Origin: Acanthamoeba sp. SK_2022b
Lineage: Eukaryota; Discosea; Longamoebia; Acanthamoebidae
Reading direction: 5' to 3'
Assembly: GCA_027943245.1 (NCBI GenBank)
Contig: JANDJZ010000343.1
Span: 1-43,364 of the forward strand
DNA: 43,364 nucleotides
The notes under the pieces were generated by a model. It had not been told where the DNA came from, searched no databases, and saw only the letters and a program-made list of their open reading frames with translations. Both the position numbers and the translations under genes were made by a program. Positions 32,979 to 43,364 of the stretch are shown in pieces (position 1 is the stretch's first letter; the number at the start of each line of letters is the position of its first letter).

Positions 32979-34441
32979 ATGGATCCGTCCGACGAAGTGG
33001 GCACGTGCTCGGTCTGTTTGGCCTCGTTCGTTGCTCCCACTGCCTGGGCCAACTCCGCTCTGGTGTCGGCCAGCAAGGGGGAACAGTGCCGAAGGAGTTG
33101 CCCTGCCCCAGGTGCCGGGCTATCACTCCGCTCGACGAGCGACAGGGAATCGATGGCTTGCCGCGCAACTTCGACCTCATCGACATCCTCCGCTCCGTGA
33201 CCATGAGTCCCTCGAAAGCAGCTGCTCCCATCCCAGTCCTGCACCCTTGCGGTAATGACTGCACGAAGCAGGCCAAGAGGTTCTGCAAGGAATGCAACAG
33301 TCATCTGTGTGAGGAATGCGATACCGAGGTCCATTCGATCAAGATCTTCCAGGGCCACACCCGTGTGGAGTCAGCCGACGCACCGGCGCCTGTACCCTCA
33401 TGCGTGCACCACGCGGGCAAGCCCGTGGAGATGTGGTGTGAGGAGCATGATGTGGCAGTGTGTGTGATGTGCCTCCTGGTGGGACCACACAAGAACCATC
33501 GGGCAGTAACCATCGACGACGCCGACAAGAAGGCACGTACGAAGGCGCAAGAGGAACTGGCCAAGGTAGAGGCCGCCATGGGCGAGGTGGAAAAGGCCGA
33601 GAAGGGGCTAGCAGCCCTGGAGACCGAAGAGCAGACGAGCGGTCAGGAGGCTCGTGAGGCCATAATGCGTCACTTTCAGCAGTTGAGAGAGGCCGTGGCG
33701 CAGCGCGAGCGGGAGCTCGAGGTGGAGGTGGCGAAGTGGGAGCAAGAGAGGGCGGATGCGGTGCTCAAGACGCGCGCAGCGTTTGGATCGGCGAAGAAGC
33801 GGTTGGAGGCCGTCGGGAGAAAGCTCCAGCAGCGGGCTCTCAGCGGTCATAAGGCGCCACTCGAAGGGCAAGCGGTCACAGGCACTGGACCAGCGGAGGC
33901 AGAGCCGGCCGCAGTGTGCGCCGCGGCCAGACAGGAGATATCCAAGTGCAAGCTGCAGGCGACAAGCGTCGTATTTCGTAGAAAGGCAGCGCCAGGGGGA
34001 GCCCTCACGGCCGAGGAGGCCGCGATCAGATCGTCGGGCACAGTGGAGCAATTACGACCCATAGCCACAACGACCGTGACCAATTCAGACAGGGCGTTGC
34101 AGCCCGTCGTGTCGACCTTCTCCCTGAACCAGCGGGTTAGGGCCAACTGGCAGGGCCGAGGCACGATGTACGATGGTACGATCTCTGGTATCGAGGGCAA
34201 CGGGCTCTACACTATCACATATTACGACGGCTACCGCGAGAGCCAGGTGCCTGCAGCCCGCATCGCACCTTACGGGTTGTCCCTGAACCAGCGGATCAAG
34301 GCAAACTGGCAGGGCCGAGGCACGCTGTACAAGGGTAAGATCTCTAACGTCGAGGGGAACGAACTCTACGCAGTTACATATGATGACGGTGCGGTTGAGA
34401 ATAATGTGCCCGCATCGCGAATTACAGCGGATGTCTCGTAG
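32979..34441 (+). CDS. TRIM-like RING/B-box protein with two C-terminal Tudor-like repeats; frameshift in RING
   Basis: ATG at 32979 begins MDPSDEVGTCSVCLASF, the first Cys pair of a RING. The rest of the RING (RCSHCLGQL, then ELPCPRCRAITPLDERQ) is in another frame, open to 34441, so there is a shift near 33025 and residues between the first Cys pair and the CxH are missing. Downstream: two B-boxes (about 33240-33370 and 33397-33520, the second with CHHAG, EMWCEEHD and CVMCLL), a coiled coil (about 33530-33830), and two repeats of about 52 residues near 34120-34270 and 34275-34435. Each repeat reads LNQR(V/I)-ANWQGRGT-Y-G-IS..YDDG-like, a Tudor/agenet fold. RING plus B-boxes and a coiled coil is the TRIM ubiquitin-ligase layout. 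A polyadenylation-like AATAAA lies at 34469-34474. Confidence 0.75.
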
Positions 34442-34594
34442 CTGTCTCTCGCAATGTTTTCGAACGAAAATAAATCACAATGTGGCCTAGTGGCATGAAT
34501 CTTTGTACTTTTTAAAAGTACCAAGTCCAAAAAGGGCTGTCATTGACCAGAACATAGTGCGCCTTTCTTTATGAGATTAAAATTGGGTTGTTTG

Positions 34595-37500
34595 TTAGCT
34601 TGTCCCCGAGAAGGACTGGAACTTGCGGTGGACGTTGTCGCTGATGTACTCCGTGATGAGGAAGATGAGGTCAGGGTGGTTGTCGTACATAACTTCCTTG
34701 AAGTCCTGCCACGTCAGCCACTCCGCCTGCGGCTCCTCCTCGCCCTTCTCGTCTCCGCTAACAACATCCCCACCGACAACACACGTTTAGAGGACTGCGA
34801 AGAGGTGGGACTCGAGCAAAAGACTGCACGGTACCGATCCAGGGCCTTGCGGAGCTGCAACTGTATGCGCTCCTTCTCCTGCCGCAGGTAGATCTCCGAC
34901 GCTATCAACGCATCGCCGCTCCCCACCGAGAACCCGCCCAACACCGGTCCATACACCAACTGTTGCAGCCCACACAAGGCCGATCAGGAGAAGGGAGTGA
35001 GCGGCGAGGGGCCGGAGCGGAGAGAAGAGAGGCGCGAGTCGTACTCGGAGAGTGGTGACGAGTTCGGCGCACTCGGCGCGGGCGAGGACGAGGTCGGCCC
35101 CCTCCTCGAGCCGTTCGCGCTCCTCGCGGCGTCGCTCGTAGGAGGACCGCTGTTGGTGCTGCGGCTGAGGCGACGACGGCGCCGACGACGGCGACGACAC
35201 GGTGACGCCAGAGTTGGACGTTGACGAGGCCGACGACAGCGACGAGGCCCCGCTCACGCCCCGCCTCCCACTGCCATTCTCGCTTCGCTTTCGGCGCCAG
35301 TGGCGGCGTCGGCGCTTCTCCTCGTCCGATTCGCTGTCGACATCTGAAGGATCGGTCAGCCCGCCGCTCTCCCCGCCGGTGCCGCTACCGCCGGCGATGC
35401 CGTTGTTAAGCTCCATGGCGTGCCCGACGTCTGTCGGTTCGACGGGCGCCTCCGTCATGGCCGCCTCTCTCCGCTGTCCATACAACCGAAAGAACACTGC
35501 CCCACCCACCGTGAGCCAGCTGGCGCGCGCACGCGTCGCGTGTTATGCCGTACTCTGGAGGAGGGCGTCAAGCGGGCCCTTGACGAGCGGGGAGAGGCCC
35601 AGGGCGAGCTCGTGGAACGAGAGGATGCCGTCCCCATCCCTATCGAACAGCTCAAACATGCCCCGCACCCGCGAGTAGGCCACCTGCCGTGTCGTGTCGC
35701 CCCCCCCCCACATTGGTCGTAAGAGAAAGAGAAAGAGAAAGAGAAAGAGAAAGAGAAAGAGAAAGAGAAAGAGAAAGAGAGGTAGCGAGAGAGGGGGAGG
35801 GACCTTGCCCCAATTGGGGGAGATGGAGTGGAGAACGAAGGGAAAGTCGAAGAGTTCGAGACCGCGATGGCGGAGGGAGGCGGCGGCGAGGGCGTCGTAG
35901 GCGGTGTGGAGCCGCTCGAGCTCGTCGCCCGAGAAGGAGGTGTGCTGCTGAAGGACGAGAATGTCCTTGCGCTTGGCGTGCAGCTTCTGCTCCTGGAGAA
36001 TGGCCGAGAGGTAGGTCTGCCGCATCGACGACAGGTTGTTGGGCGTCAGCAGGTTGTCGCGCGTCGTCGCAAGCTCGAACGCGCTCTTGAACCAGCTGTC
36101 TGGCTCGTAGCCCTGCCGCAGCGTCTGCTTGAACAGATTCACGATGTCCTGCGCCGTCGTCAACCGCATGATGGTCGCCTTGTTACCACCACCCACCCAA
36201 CCAACCCGAACATCGCCAGCCCAATCGTTCACAGAGGTTAACACCAACGTCAGGAGGGAGGGTGAGGGCGCGTCACGCACTTGGTGGGTCTTGAAGAGAG
36301 AGAAGACGAGGAGGAAGAGAACGTGCGAGCCGTGGCCCGCGCCGTCGGTGAAGAGGAAATCCCAAATACGCAACACCGTCTCCGTGGGCGCCGTGTCGGC
36401 GAATATGCACATCAGCCACTTGGTCGTGAACGAGTGCACCGGCACGCCCAGAGCCGACAGATGTTCGTACAGCCCCGGCATACGTGCCCTCACCTTTGGT
36501 TGTGTATCAGTGGCCAGTGTCAATGTCTGCTTGCGCGTGTGCGTGTGCGTGTGCGTGTGCGTGTGCGTGTGCGTGTGCGTGTGCGTGTGCGTGTGCGTGT
36601 GCGTGTGCGTGCGGGCGTACGAGGGCGGCGAGCACTTGCTGGTCGACGAGGAGACCCAGCATGCTCGGGGTGAAGTAGTCCACCAGCAGGTCCTCCACGA
36701 TCTTGGACAACAGCCAGAACGCGCCCTCCTCGTCCGTCACCAGCAGCAGAAGCCCCTGGATGCGAGTCCCCCATAAAACGACATTGTTGTGTACCCCGGT
36801 CAGCGCACACTGACCTGCGTGCGCGATCGTTCGCGACAGCGTGTGGTGTGTGAGTGGTGAGTGGTGTTTCGTACAGCGATGAAGTTCATGGACTGGCAGT
36901 AGCCCAGGGAGGGGTTCCACACGGCGTAGGCCGAGAGGACGCGGGTGAGCGCCGCACGCGCCTCGTCCTCCCTAAAGTACGAGTGCGTGGGGAACGTGCG
37001 CGCCACGTCACGCTCCACCTCCACGTTCGCCGGCTGCAACTGCGCTTGCTGCAGGCGGTGCGTGTGAGCAAACCGACATGTGCGTGGATGGTGGGGAGTG
37101 GTAGACGATGGAAGGAGGGCCGCGGGGGCGTGTACCTGTACCAGGTCGGCGTAGGTGCGGGTGGACACGGAGGCCTTGCCATCGGCTCCCGACAGCTTGT
37201 ACCACAGCTTCCGTCGCTTCTCGGGCGGAATGCCCACCTGACGCGCGTACATGCCACAACGCAACGCGTGAGCCGTCGCGGGGGATCGCGAGCCGTGGGG
37301 TGCCGCGGGTGACGGGTGGTGGGCAAGGCAGGTACGGTGCGGATGAGCTTTTTGAGCTGGGCCGAGTCGTTCTGGATCTCCTTGTCAAGGTCGTGGGAGG
37401 CGAGATACTTGCGCCACTCGCGCCGCTGGGAGGGCACTCGCTGGTGGTAGTACCGGGCCACGAACCGGGCGTAGAGCTCGGCGTCCTGCCGCGGCACCAC

Positions 37501-37620
37501 GAACCCGTAGGCGTCCCGCATCACCCCGCGCTCCCCGTCCGCGTCGTGGATGCTCCACTCCTCCCACTCTTCGGCTGCGTCCGCGTCCGCGCGCACACGT
37601 CCGCCCGGATGCGAACTCAT
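34595..37620 (-). CDS. TBC-domain Rab GTPase-activating protein with EF-hand
   Basis: A many-exon gene starting MSSHPGGRV at 37620. The TBC domain shows RRKLWYKLSGADGK, the arginine finger in VERDVARTF (IxxDxxR type), the glutamine finger in LGYCQSMNF, SMLGLLVDQQVL, and LSALGVPVHSFTTKWLMCIF with RIWDFLF. Both catalytic fingers are present, so it should stimulate GTP hydrolysis on a Rab. A helical region with QEQKLHAKRKDILVLQQH follows, then an EF-hand loop (FDRDGDGILSFHE), as in TBC1D8/9-type proteins, suggesting calcium control. The C-terminal part has an acidic/basic Ser-rich linker (about 35200-35450), a helix, and a conserved end WLTWQDFKEVMYDNHPDLIF finishing GTS. It converges on the B-box gene. 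Confidence 0.88.
35716..35782. repeat. (GAGAAA)n repeat in a TBC-gene intron
   Basis: About eleven 6-bp purine units in tandem, between the exons encoding SPNWGK and the EF-hand. The repeat is spliced out. Confidence 0.9.
36530..36612. repeat. (GTGTGC)n repeat in a TBC-gene intron
   Basis: About thirteen near-perfect GTGTGC units, open in all frames because it contains no stop. It lies between the exons encoding QQVLAALVR and MPGLYEHL. Confidence 0.9.
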
Positions 37621-37709
37621 AAATCTAAAAACCAAAAAAAATTAAATTGATTTAATTGTTCGTAAGTGAATAACGTTGCGACTTTCATATAAAGTTAAAC
37701 AAAAAATAA

Positions 37710-39805
37710 TTAATAATCTGAAGAATTAATAATTAATAATATAGCGTACTTGGCGTAGCGAGAGCGAAAGCAGAGAACGCGAAGGCGGCGGTCGACGCCG
37801 GTCCAGGTTTCTGAGTCGCCGACGACCTCGCGCTCGGTCCTGAGGCTGCCATCGGGCGTGACCCGCAGGTACTTGCCGTGGGACGACCGCAGGGCGTACT
37901 TGACCTCGCCTCCGCTGCCGCTGCCGTCCCCGCCTTTTGACACGCGCTGAAGCAGCCACATTTGCCCCTCGGCCCCGTCCGGCGGGCTCGACATCGGCAC
38001 GATCGCGCCCTTCCCCCAAACCTCTCAGCACCACACATCGACACACGCACACGCGGGGGAAGTACCTCATTAGTGACGCAGCGGCGGGAGAGGGAGACGC
38101 GGCCGTCGGCACGGGCAGTGAGGTATTTGCCAGTGAAGGAGGTGATGTAGACCTTCCACACGCCGCGCGCCTTCTCGCGACGCAGCGACCCGAGGCCCGT
38201 GCTGCCCACGGCCTTCCGCGCGAGCTCGCGCCATGCGCCCCATCCCCCGCGCCGCTCCCGCCGTCGTCGCTCGTGCTCCGATGGTGAAGACGACGTAGAT
38301 GAGGTAGACGTGGCCATCGGCAGTTCGCCCACATCCTCGCCCAGCTGCGGGTCGTCGAGGTCGGCTGCCATTCTAAGATCGTCTTCGTCGTCTTCGTCTT
38401 CGCCATCGTGATCGTCGAGGTCAGAGTCATAGTCGGAGGCGTCCGGGTCGCCTGACTGCGGCTGCGATGACGAGTGCCGGGGAAGGGCGGGCGCGCTTTG
38501 CAGAAGGGCGACGATGTGCGGGAGGCCCATCTGGGTGGCGACCTCGACGGGACTGCCTGACGGGCCCACGAACTCCTTATCGGCGCCGTACCAGAGCAGG
38601 GTCCGCACGATATCCGGTGCGTTGCGGCGGATGCCGTAGAACAGTGGCGTCTCCCCGTATTGGTTGCACGCATTGACGTCCGCATGTGAGCACTGTGTGT
38701 TGCACATGTCAGTGCCTGTGCCCGACCAAGATGCGGCCAAGTCCATTGACTTTTGACTTGGGGGAGGGGTACTTTGATCAGCAGGTCCACGGCACTTCGC
38801 GACCCACGTAGCACAGCCTTGTGGAGTGCGGTTTCGCCCTGGTAGTTGCCTGCAACAACAACAACAACAACAACAAAAAAAAAAGACAAAAAAAGACAAA
38901 AATACAAAATTGGTCAGAGGAAAGGGCGAAAACACCAAGAAGATTTAGGGCTACGAACGAGTGTTGACGTCGATCCCAGTGAGCATGCGCAGCAGGACCT
39001 TGATATAGAGCGGGTCCTCCTCCTCGCCGCTTTCCTCGTCCCTTTTGACATGAGCTCCGCCGGAGGGCGGATCGCCGTCCTCCTGCGCCGTGCGTGTTAA
39101 CAACAGCACTAGCAGCTATAGCAGCAGCACCTGGTGAACGAACCTCGTCGTCATCGTCGCGATGAGGCGATGGGTGCTCGGCATCGGCGCCGAGGGGCAC
39201 GCGACGAGCCGGCGGACGGGAGGCGACGTAGTGGAGGGCGAGATTTCCGTCGTTGGTCGGGATGGCGGGGTCGGCCCCGTGCCTGAGCAGCAGGTCGCAC
39301 ATCTCGAGGTGCCCGCCCTCGCACGCGCAGTGCAGGGCCGTCCATCCCTGGCCGTCAATTTGGTTGATGTCCACTGGGCGAGGGCCACCACCGTCGGTTC
39401 CCGTGGGAGCTGGCGGCGGCGTCAGGAGCTGCGTGACGGCTGCCAGGTCGTTCTGACTCGCGGCCAGGTGGAGCGGCGTTCGGCCACCAAGCGAGTCAGC
39501 GACCTCGCCCGCCTGCAGTCACATAGACGTCATGTGAGCTTACACGGCGCTCACGAAACGAACGGGGCAGTGGATCCGCGTAGTACGTTGGTGAGGGAGG
39601 GCTCGGTGCCCTGCCGCGGGAGGACAAGGAGGCGGCTGACGGGTTCGTTGCGGTGCTGCTGCCAGAAGCGAAGGAAGAAGGAGACGACGCCCTCCTTGGA
39701 GAGAGTGCCCATCTTGTCGCTGGTGGTCTGCAGCAGAGCCCAGTCCCGTTCGATCTCCTCCACGCTCTTGGCCTTTGCTACCACGTAGCTGTTGGCCACC
39801 AACAT
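37710..39805 (-). CDS. Ankyrin-repeat protein with fascin-like (beta-trefoil) C-terminus
   Basis: Several exons. The start at 39805 gives MLVANSYVVAKAKSVEEIER, a helical N-terminus. At least four ankyrin repeats follow: GGRTPLHLAASQNDLAAV (about 39480), GWTALHCACEGGHLEM (about 39340), GETALHKAVLRGSRSAVDLL (about 38840) and GETPLFYGIRRNAPDIVRTL (about 38650), plus GSPVEVATQMGLPHIV. An acidic linker (about 38350-38450) leads to two fascin-type segments: WKVYITSFTGKYLTARADG (about 38130) and KYALRSSHGKYLRVTPDG (about 37880). Ankyrin repeats bind protein partners; fascin-type trefoils often bundle actin or bind sugars. Its role is probably cytoskeletal scaffolding. The stop lies in AT-rich DNA and the last few residues (INSSDY) are uncertain. 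Same strand as the TBC gene, 89 bp upstream of its start. Confidence 0.78.
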
Positions 39806-40402
39806 AATCCCTGAAAAATAAAGTGAAAATAAGAATAACCATCCCTACGATGAAACGAAAATAATATCAATTGTGGGAATAAACCGTAAAATATCCTAGT
39901 TAATTAATAACTGACTAATTGATTTTCAAATTAATTCCTGTGGGATGGGGCGGTACGGAATCGGTAGGCCCAGATTCCGGTCTTGTGTTTCTGGAGCACA
40001 AAGTTGTCATCGCGCTGCTTCTCTTCCCACCACGACCCACCAAGCGAGCTGTCTGTAGTGTGATTGTGTCCACTTTCCATAATGAATTTGGTGCAGTTCC
40101 CAACTTCGTGCTCCCTCCATTGAACGAGAGCACTGGTCGTGGCCTCGTAGCACAGGCCGGCACGTACCAGGCTTGCACAGCGGCATCGTATGGGGAAGGA
40201 CTGCTACTCCTGAGAGAAGGGGTGATAATCACTTTTGGCGGACGCACACAAGAATTATTACTCGGCCAGCGCAACAAGAAAAAGCCTAAAACGACCGTTG
40301 CAAACCAATAAGCCACGCGTGGATGAGGATGACGGTCTTTTCATTCGGCTCTGCGCAGTCGCGAGGGTTTGCGCGTGTGGTGCCGGCACCCAGCCCTTCT
40401 CC
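39806..40402. other. Intergenic region between the ankyrin and UQCC1 genes
   Basis: The part nearest the ankyrin gene is AT-rich (39810-39940). The rest carries open frames on both strands (39919-40311 + and 39915-40316 -), neither with an ATG start or a recognised family. A fragment of an unannotated exon cannot be excluded. Confidence 0.35.
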
Positions 40403-41602
40403 TCAACTTGCATTTTCACCCGCGGACGGGGCTGGCTGCTGCGGTGGCGACTCGCGCTGGGGCGTGGCATCAACGCGTGGCAGGCTGCCCCAGGGCAGGT
40501 AGCCGTGCAGGAGCAAGTTGTTGGGAATGGTGTTCAAGTGCGTGAGCTCCTGCCGCACGTACGCGATCAGAGCCGTCATGTGTGACTGGTGGGGCAGCCT
40601 GTTGAAGAAGATGTGCCTGTGGATGCGATTAGTGTTGCTGATTATGCACAAAATAACTCGTGCAGGTGATATAAAGGGCGCTATACCTAAAGAGCGCGTC
40701 TCCGAGCTGATCTTGCGAGTTGGATTTGAGGGCCTTGTCGAGCGAGAGCGTGGCGTGAGCGTAGAGGTTGGGCAGCTGCTTGAAGGCCTTCCCCATCCCC
40801 ACGTAGTTGACCCCAACGTTGGTGTTGAGCTTTTCCTCCACGTCCATCCAGAAGCTGTCTGCAAAATACGCTCGCGTGTCCAAAGACTGCAGAACCACGT
40901 AGTCATTAGCATTCACCGCACACGCGCGTGCATGTGTGCGTGGGTGCGGGTACCCGGCGCGACTCATCCTTGCGAAGACGCACGGAAGTCACCCACATGT
41001 GGAGCGTTGATATCAAGAACCAAGGCAGCAGACCCTTCTCTTCGTATCCCAGCACTGTGCGGCTTGTACAGTCAGTCACACGCACACGACACGCAATACG
41101 CTTCTTGACGTGACGCGACGCGACGCGACAGCGACAAGAGAACGTACGATCGTAGAACTCTTCGTCGAGGGAGCGGTAGAAGACGTTAGCGTAGAGGGCG
41201 GAGCCGGACCGCAGGCTCTGGTTCTTTTTGCCGTAGTAGCCCAGGAACCGCAGCAGGCCGTCCTCATTCTCACCCTGGTCGGCCCGTTGCTTCGCCACCC
41301 TGTCAGGTGAGAAGGAAGAGATGGGGGGGGGGGCAGCAAAGCCATCCTTATCAGCACGGCATGGCGGGACTTACGCATGCACAAGCACGCTATGACACGT
41401 ACTCGAGGATCTTTTGAACGCCTAGCCTATCTCGTTGCCGCTCCTCTGGGGTGCGACGTGCGAAGATGACCGGCGAGGTATATGTGAGATCGGTGGCGGG
41501 TGTTTCTGCTGTTGTTCGACCGGTTGGCGTATCAGGCGCCGAAGGCTGGGAGATGCCGCCCGTCAGTGGTGTGCCCCCGGTCTCTCCGGAGCTGTGACGC
41601 AT
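40403..41602 (-). CDS. UQCC1: Ubiquinol-cytochrome c reductase assembly chaperone (UQCC1/CBP3 family)
   Basis: Start at 41602 (MRHSSGETGG). Five or so exons: an N-terminal Thr/Pro-rich lead, GLLRFLGYYGKKNQ (about 41240), FYRSLDEEFYD, the family core LPWFLISTLHMWVTSVRLRKD (about 41000), LNTNVGVNYVGMGKAFK, DALFRHIFFNRLPHQSHMTAL spliced across an intron near 40620-40690, and IAYVRQELTHLNTIPNNLLL-HGYLPWG near the end. These match the CBP3/UQCC1 chaperones that help make and insert cytochrome b of mitochondrial complex III. The N-terminus is not obviously a presequence, so an upstream exon is possible. This looks like an ordinary housekeeping gene. Confidence 0.88.
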
Positions 41603-42691
41603 GGCACCGCCCCGCCCAAACAGCTGCGTATATTAATCGTGAGTTATATCTCCTTAATTCAATCACAATGAAGGCAAGTACCAGGAAAGCAGGAGTAGTC
41701 CTGTATCGACTTTGCAAGCTAGCGCTGGTGCTACGAGAAAGTGAGCGGCTAAATGTACGAACGTAAGATCGCTGCGTGGCGGCCATCAGGCCGGTGGTCA
41801 CATGCGCGGGCACCGCGGACTTGGCCTGCCGGCTACCAGCGAGATGAGGCAGGGCCTGACGCATTCTTGTGGTTCTTGGACAAAGAGTTGGGGCGGAACA
41901 GATCACACAACTTGTGCCACAATCGGATTTTCTCTCCAGGTTTTCTTTCGTTTCCGCCTTACTAATAAAACGTACAGGCATACCAAACAAGTAGCAACCA
42001 CAACGAAACCTTTGGCATGCCTAAGCACAAATGCCAAGAAGGCCATCAACACCATAGTTCATACATGACCAGATGGCAGTTATAGGTGGTGAAGAGGAGC
42101 TGCATGAACATTACACATGTAGACACAATGGTACAGCGAGCATGTGTGTGGTGAAGGTGACCTTGATTAACTACTTTCATTGGAGCAGGTGCACATGCAC
42201 TTGAAGATGTCATGGTGGTCAATGCTGTATGACTGTGATTCACAGCATTCACCAGTGCAAGCCAAATTGTAGGTGATGGAGATGGTATGACTTTTAATTT
42301 TTATCTGAAACCACCTTTACCACTATTACCCACATCAGATCACATTTAAAATGGCTCACTCTTGGAGCAGCAGAGAGCCCAGCTGAAGCTTATTGCTGGT
42401 TATGTAAGCTGTGAGCAAGGAAAGTCCTTCTTCTGACTCTCATGCCCTGCCACTGTGTCACAACTACCTGGTTCAGCAGGAAAGAAGCCAACAGTGATCC
42501 TGGTGGCGATCGTGGGTGGCTACTGCGCTATTATCCTATAAGCGTGTTCTAACGCATGAAAAGTTGTGTAGTTTGGCAAGGAGAGCGGCAGTCTTCAGTG
42601 ATTTTATGAGCATTGGTGACGATTGAGGGTGAGGCAAAGGATAATAAATACGCTTCGTCGTGAGGTGCTGTGTGGATTGGGGCGGGAGCGC
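41603..42691. other. Intergenic region with a CpG-poor segment (about 42000-42640)
   Basis: 41603-41990 has ordinary composition and probably holds the UQCC1 promoter. 42000-42640 is TG/CA-rich and nearly free of CpG (42061-42180 has one; 42301-42420 has none), like the element-derived tract at 29401-32760. No gene or clear element ends were recognised. Confidence 0.45.
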
Positions 42692-43364
42692 TCAGGCCCA
42701 CCGGAAGAGAAGGAGGGTCGCTGAAATGTTATCCTGGGACCCCTGCACGTGGGCTCGTCGTGTGATGGCCTCGGTGAGCTCGTCTACGCCAAGGCCCTCG
42801 TCGAGCTTCTCAAACGCAAAGTCTACCGACTCCTGTCCGAGACACACGCGAGCGTTAGCGACGCCATCTGGACTCCTTCACGCGTGGCATGCACAATGAG
42901 CAAAAAAAGGCGCACAACCTTGTGCGTCCAGTTCTCCCACACTCCGTCGCAGCCCAACAGCAGGAAGCTGTCTCTGTTGGGAGAGAGGAGAGGGAGCGAG
43001 TGAGACCATGGGACAGTGGCAGGGCAGGAGGTCGGGAAGAGGCAAAAGTTGTACGTGGCGGGAGAGAGCTGCCGGTGCATGACGTGAGGGTGGGGGTCAA
43101 CCAGCACCCCATGCCAGAACCCGTCCTCCTCAATGGGTAGCTTCATGTTCTATCGACGCTCATTGCCGGAGAAGGATCGTGAGGCACAGCCCACGGAACG
43201 GGCCTTTCGGGCGGTCGAGTGAAGAGAAGGAGGAGGAGCGAGGGGGAGGGGAGGGGCGCACTCGATCGCCAAATGAACGCGATACCGCGAGCCCGCCCAC
43301 GCGGCCTCCCACGATGAACCCGCCCTCCTTCTCGATGCGTGCCCGCTCGGTCGGCACCTACCCC
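42692..43364 (-). CDS. Protein phosphatase 2C (PPM family), 3' part
   Basis: The gene enters from the right edge, so the N-terminal half is missing. Visible PP2C motifs in order: RIEKEGGFIVGGRVGGLAVSRSFGD (motif with the metal-ligand region), DSFLLLGCDGVWE (the conserved CDG[LVI]W-[DE] box with a catalytic metal-binding Asp), and GSQDNISATLLLF at the C-terminus (the G-S-x-DN motif, second metal Asp), ending RWA. Introns separate these blocks. It is a Mg/Mn-dependent Ser/Thr phosphatase; the target is unknown. All C-terminal metal-binding motifs are intact. Confidence 0.88.

Noticed and set aside
39919..40311. 130-codon frame on the plus strand and its antisense partner
   Set aside because: Neither begins with ATG or matches a family; composition gives no preference. 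Kept only as an intergenic note.
1..43364. CRISPR arrays, bacterial operons, rRNA or tRNA genes
   Set aside because: No spaced repeat array and no cloverleaf or rRNA segment was recognised; intron structure excludes a bacterial genome. A tRNAscan or Rfam run was not possible, so small RNAs could have been missed.

Overview
The window looks like nuclear DNA of a free-living amoebozoan, most likely Acanthamoeba or a close relative. The genes are GC-rich and cut into many short exons by introns of about 55-170 bp, often with GTGCGT, GTACGT or GTAAGT donors, and long CA/GT microsatellites sit inside the introns. Gene content fits a eukaryote with actin, Rab and Golgi systems: tandem CH domains, a TBC Rab-GAP, a B-box protein, a fascin-like protein, PP2C and type II Golgi glycosyltransferases. 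The species call is inference. Exon joins were worked out by hand; for several genes the summed exons keep one open frame.

Layout. 1-3788 (-): a 3'-truncated gene joining two CH domains to a bubblegum-like acyl-CoA synthetase. 4621-5361 (-): a small CCCH-finger/F-box protein. 5645-10743 (+): a 1285-residue protein ending in a bacterial-type ParB-like (ParBc_2) domain. 10860-29400: a run of secretory-pathway glycan genes: GT4-like (-), a DxD glycosyltransferase (+), a GT17 (MGAT3-like) enzyme (+), a membrane-anchored methyltransferase (+), an inverted pair of intronless GT-A transferases (+/-), a second GT4-like enzyme (+) and a SLC35B4/YEA4-type nucleotide-sugar transporter (+). A complete but decayed Ty1/copia element (14934-19861) with 146-bp LTRs and an AGAAT target duplication lies inside this run.

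29401-32760 is CpG-depleted, TG/CA-rich DNA with fragments of dead elements, including a LINE-like reverse transcriptase scrap. Then come a RING/B-box protein with two Tudor-like repeats and an apparent frameshift in its RING (32979-34441, +), a TBC/EF-hand Rab-GAP (34595-37620, -), an ankyrin-repeat protein with a fascin-like C-terminus (37710-39805, -), the complex III assembly chaperone UQCC1/CBP3 (40403-41602, -), another CpG-poor gap, and the 3' end of a PP2C phosphatase (42692-43364, -).

The strongest candidate for something new is the physical grouping of seven Golgi-type modifying enzymes and a sugar-nucleotide transporter in 18.5 kb, with close divergent promoters and recent gene conversion between two members. 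It resembles a dedicated surface- or wall-glycan pathway. The CH-CH-acyl-CoA synthetase fusion, with an insertion in the AMP-binding loop, and the ParB-like domain in an intron-bearing gene are the next most unusual items.
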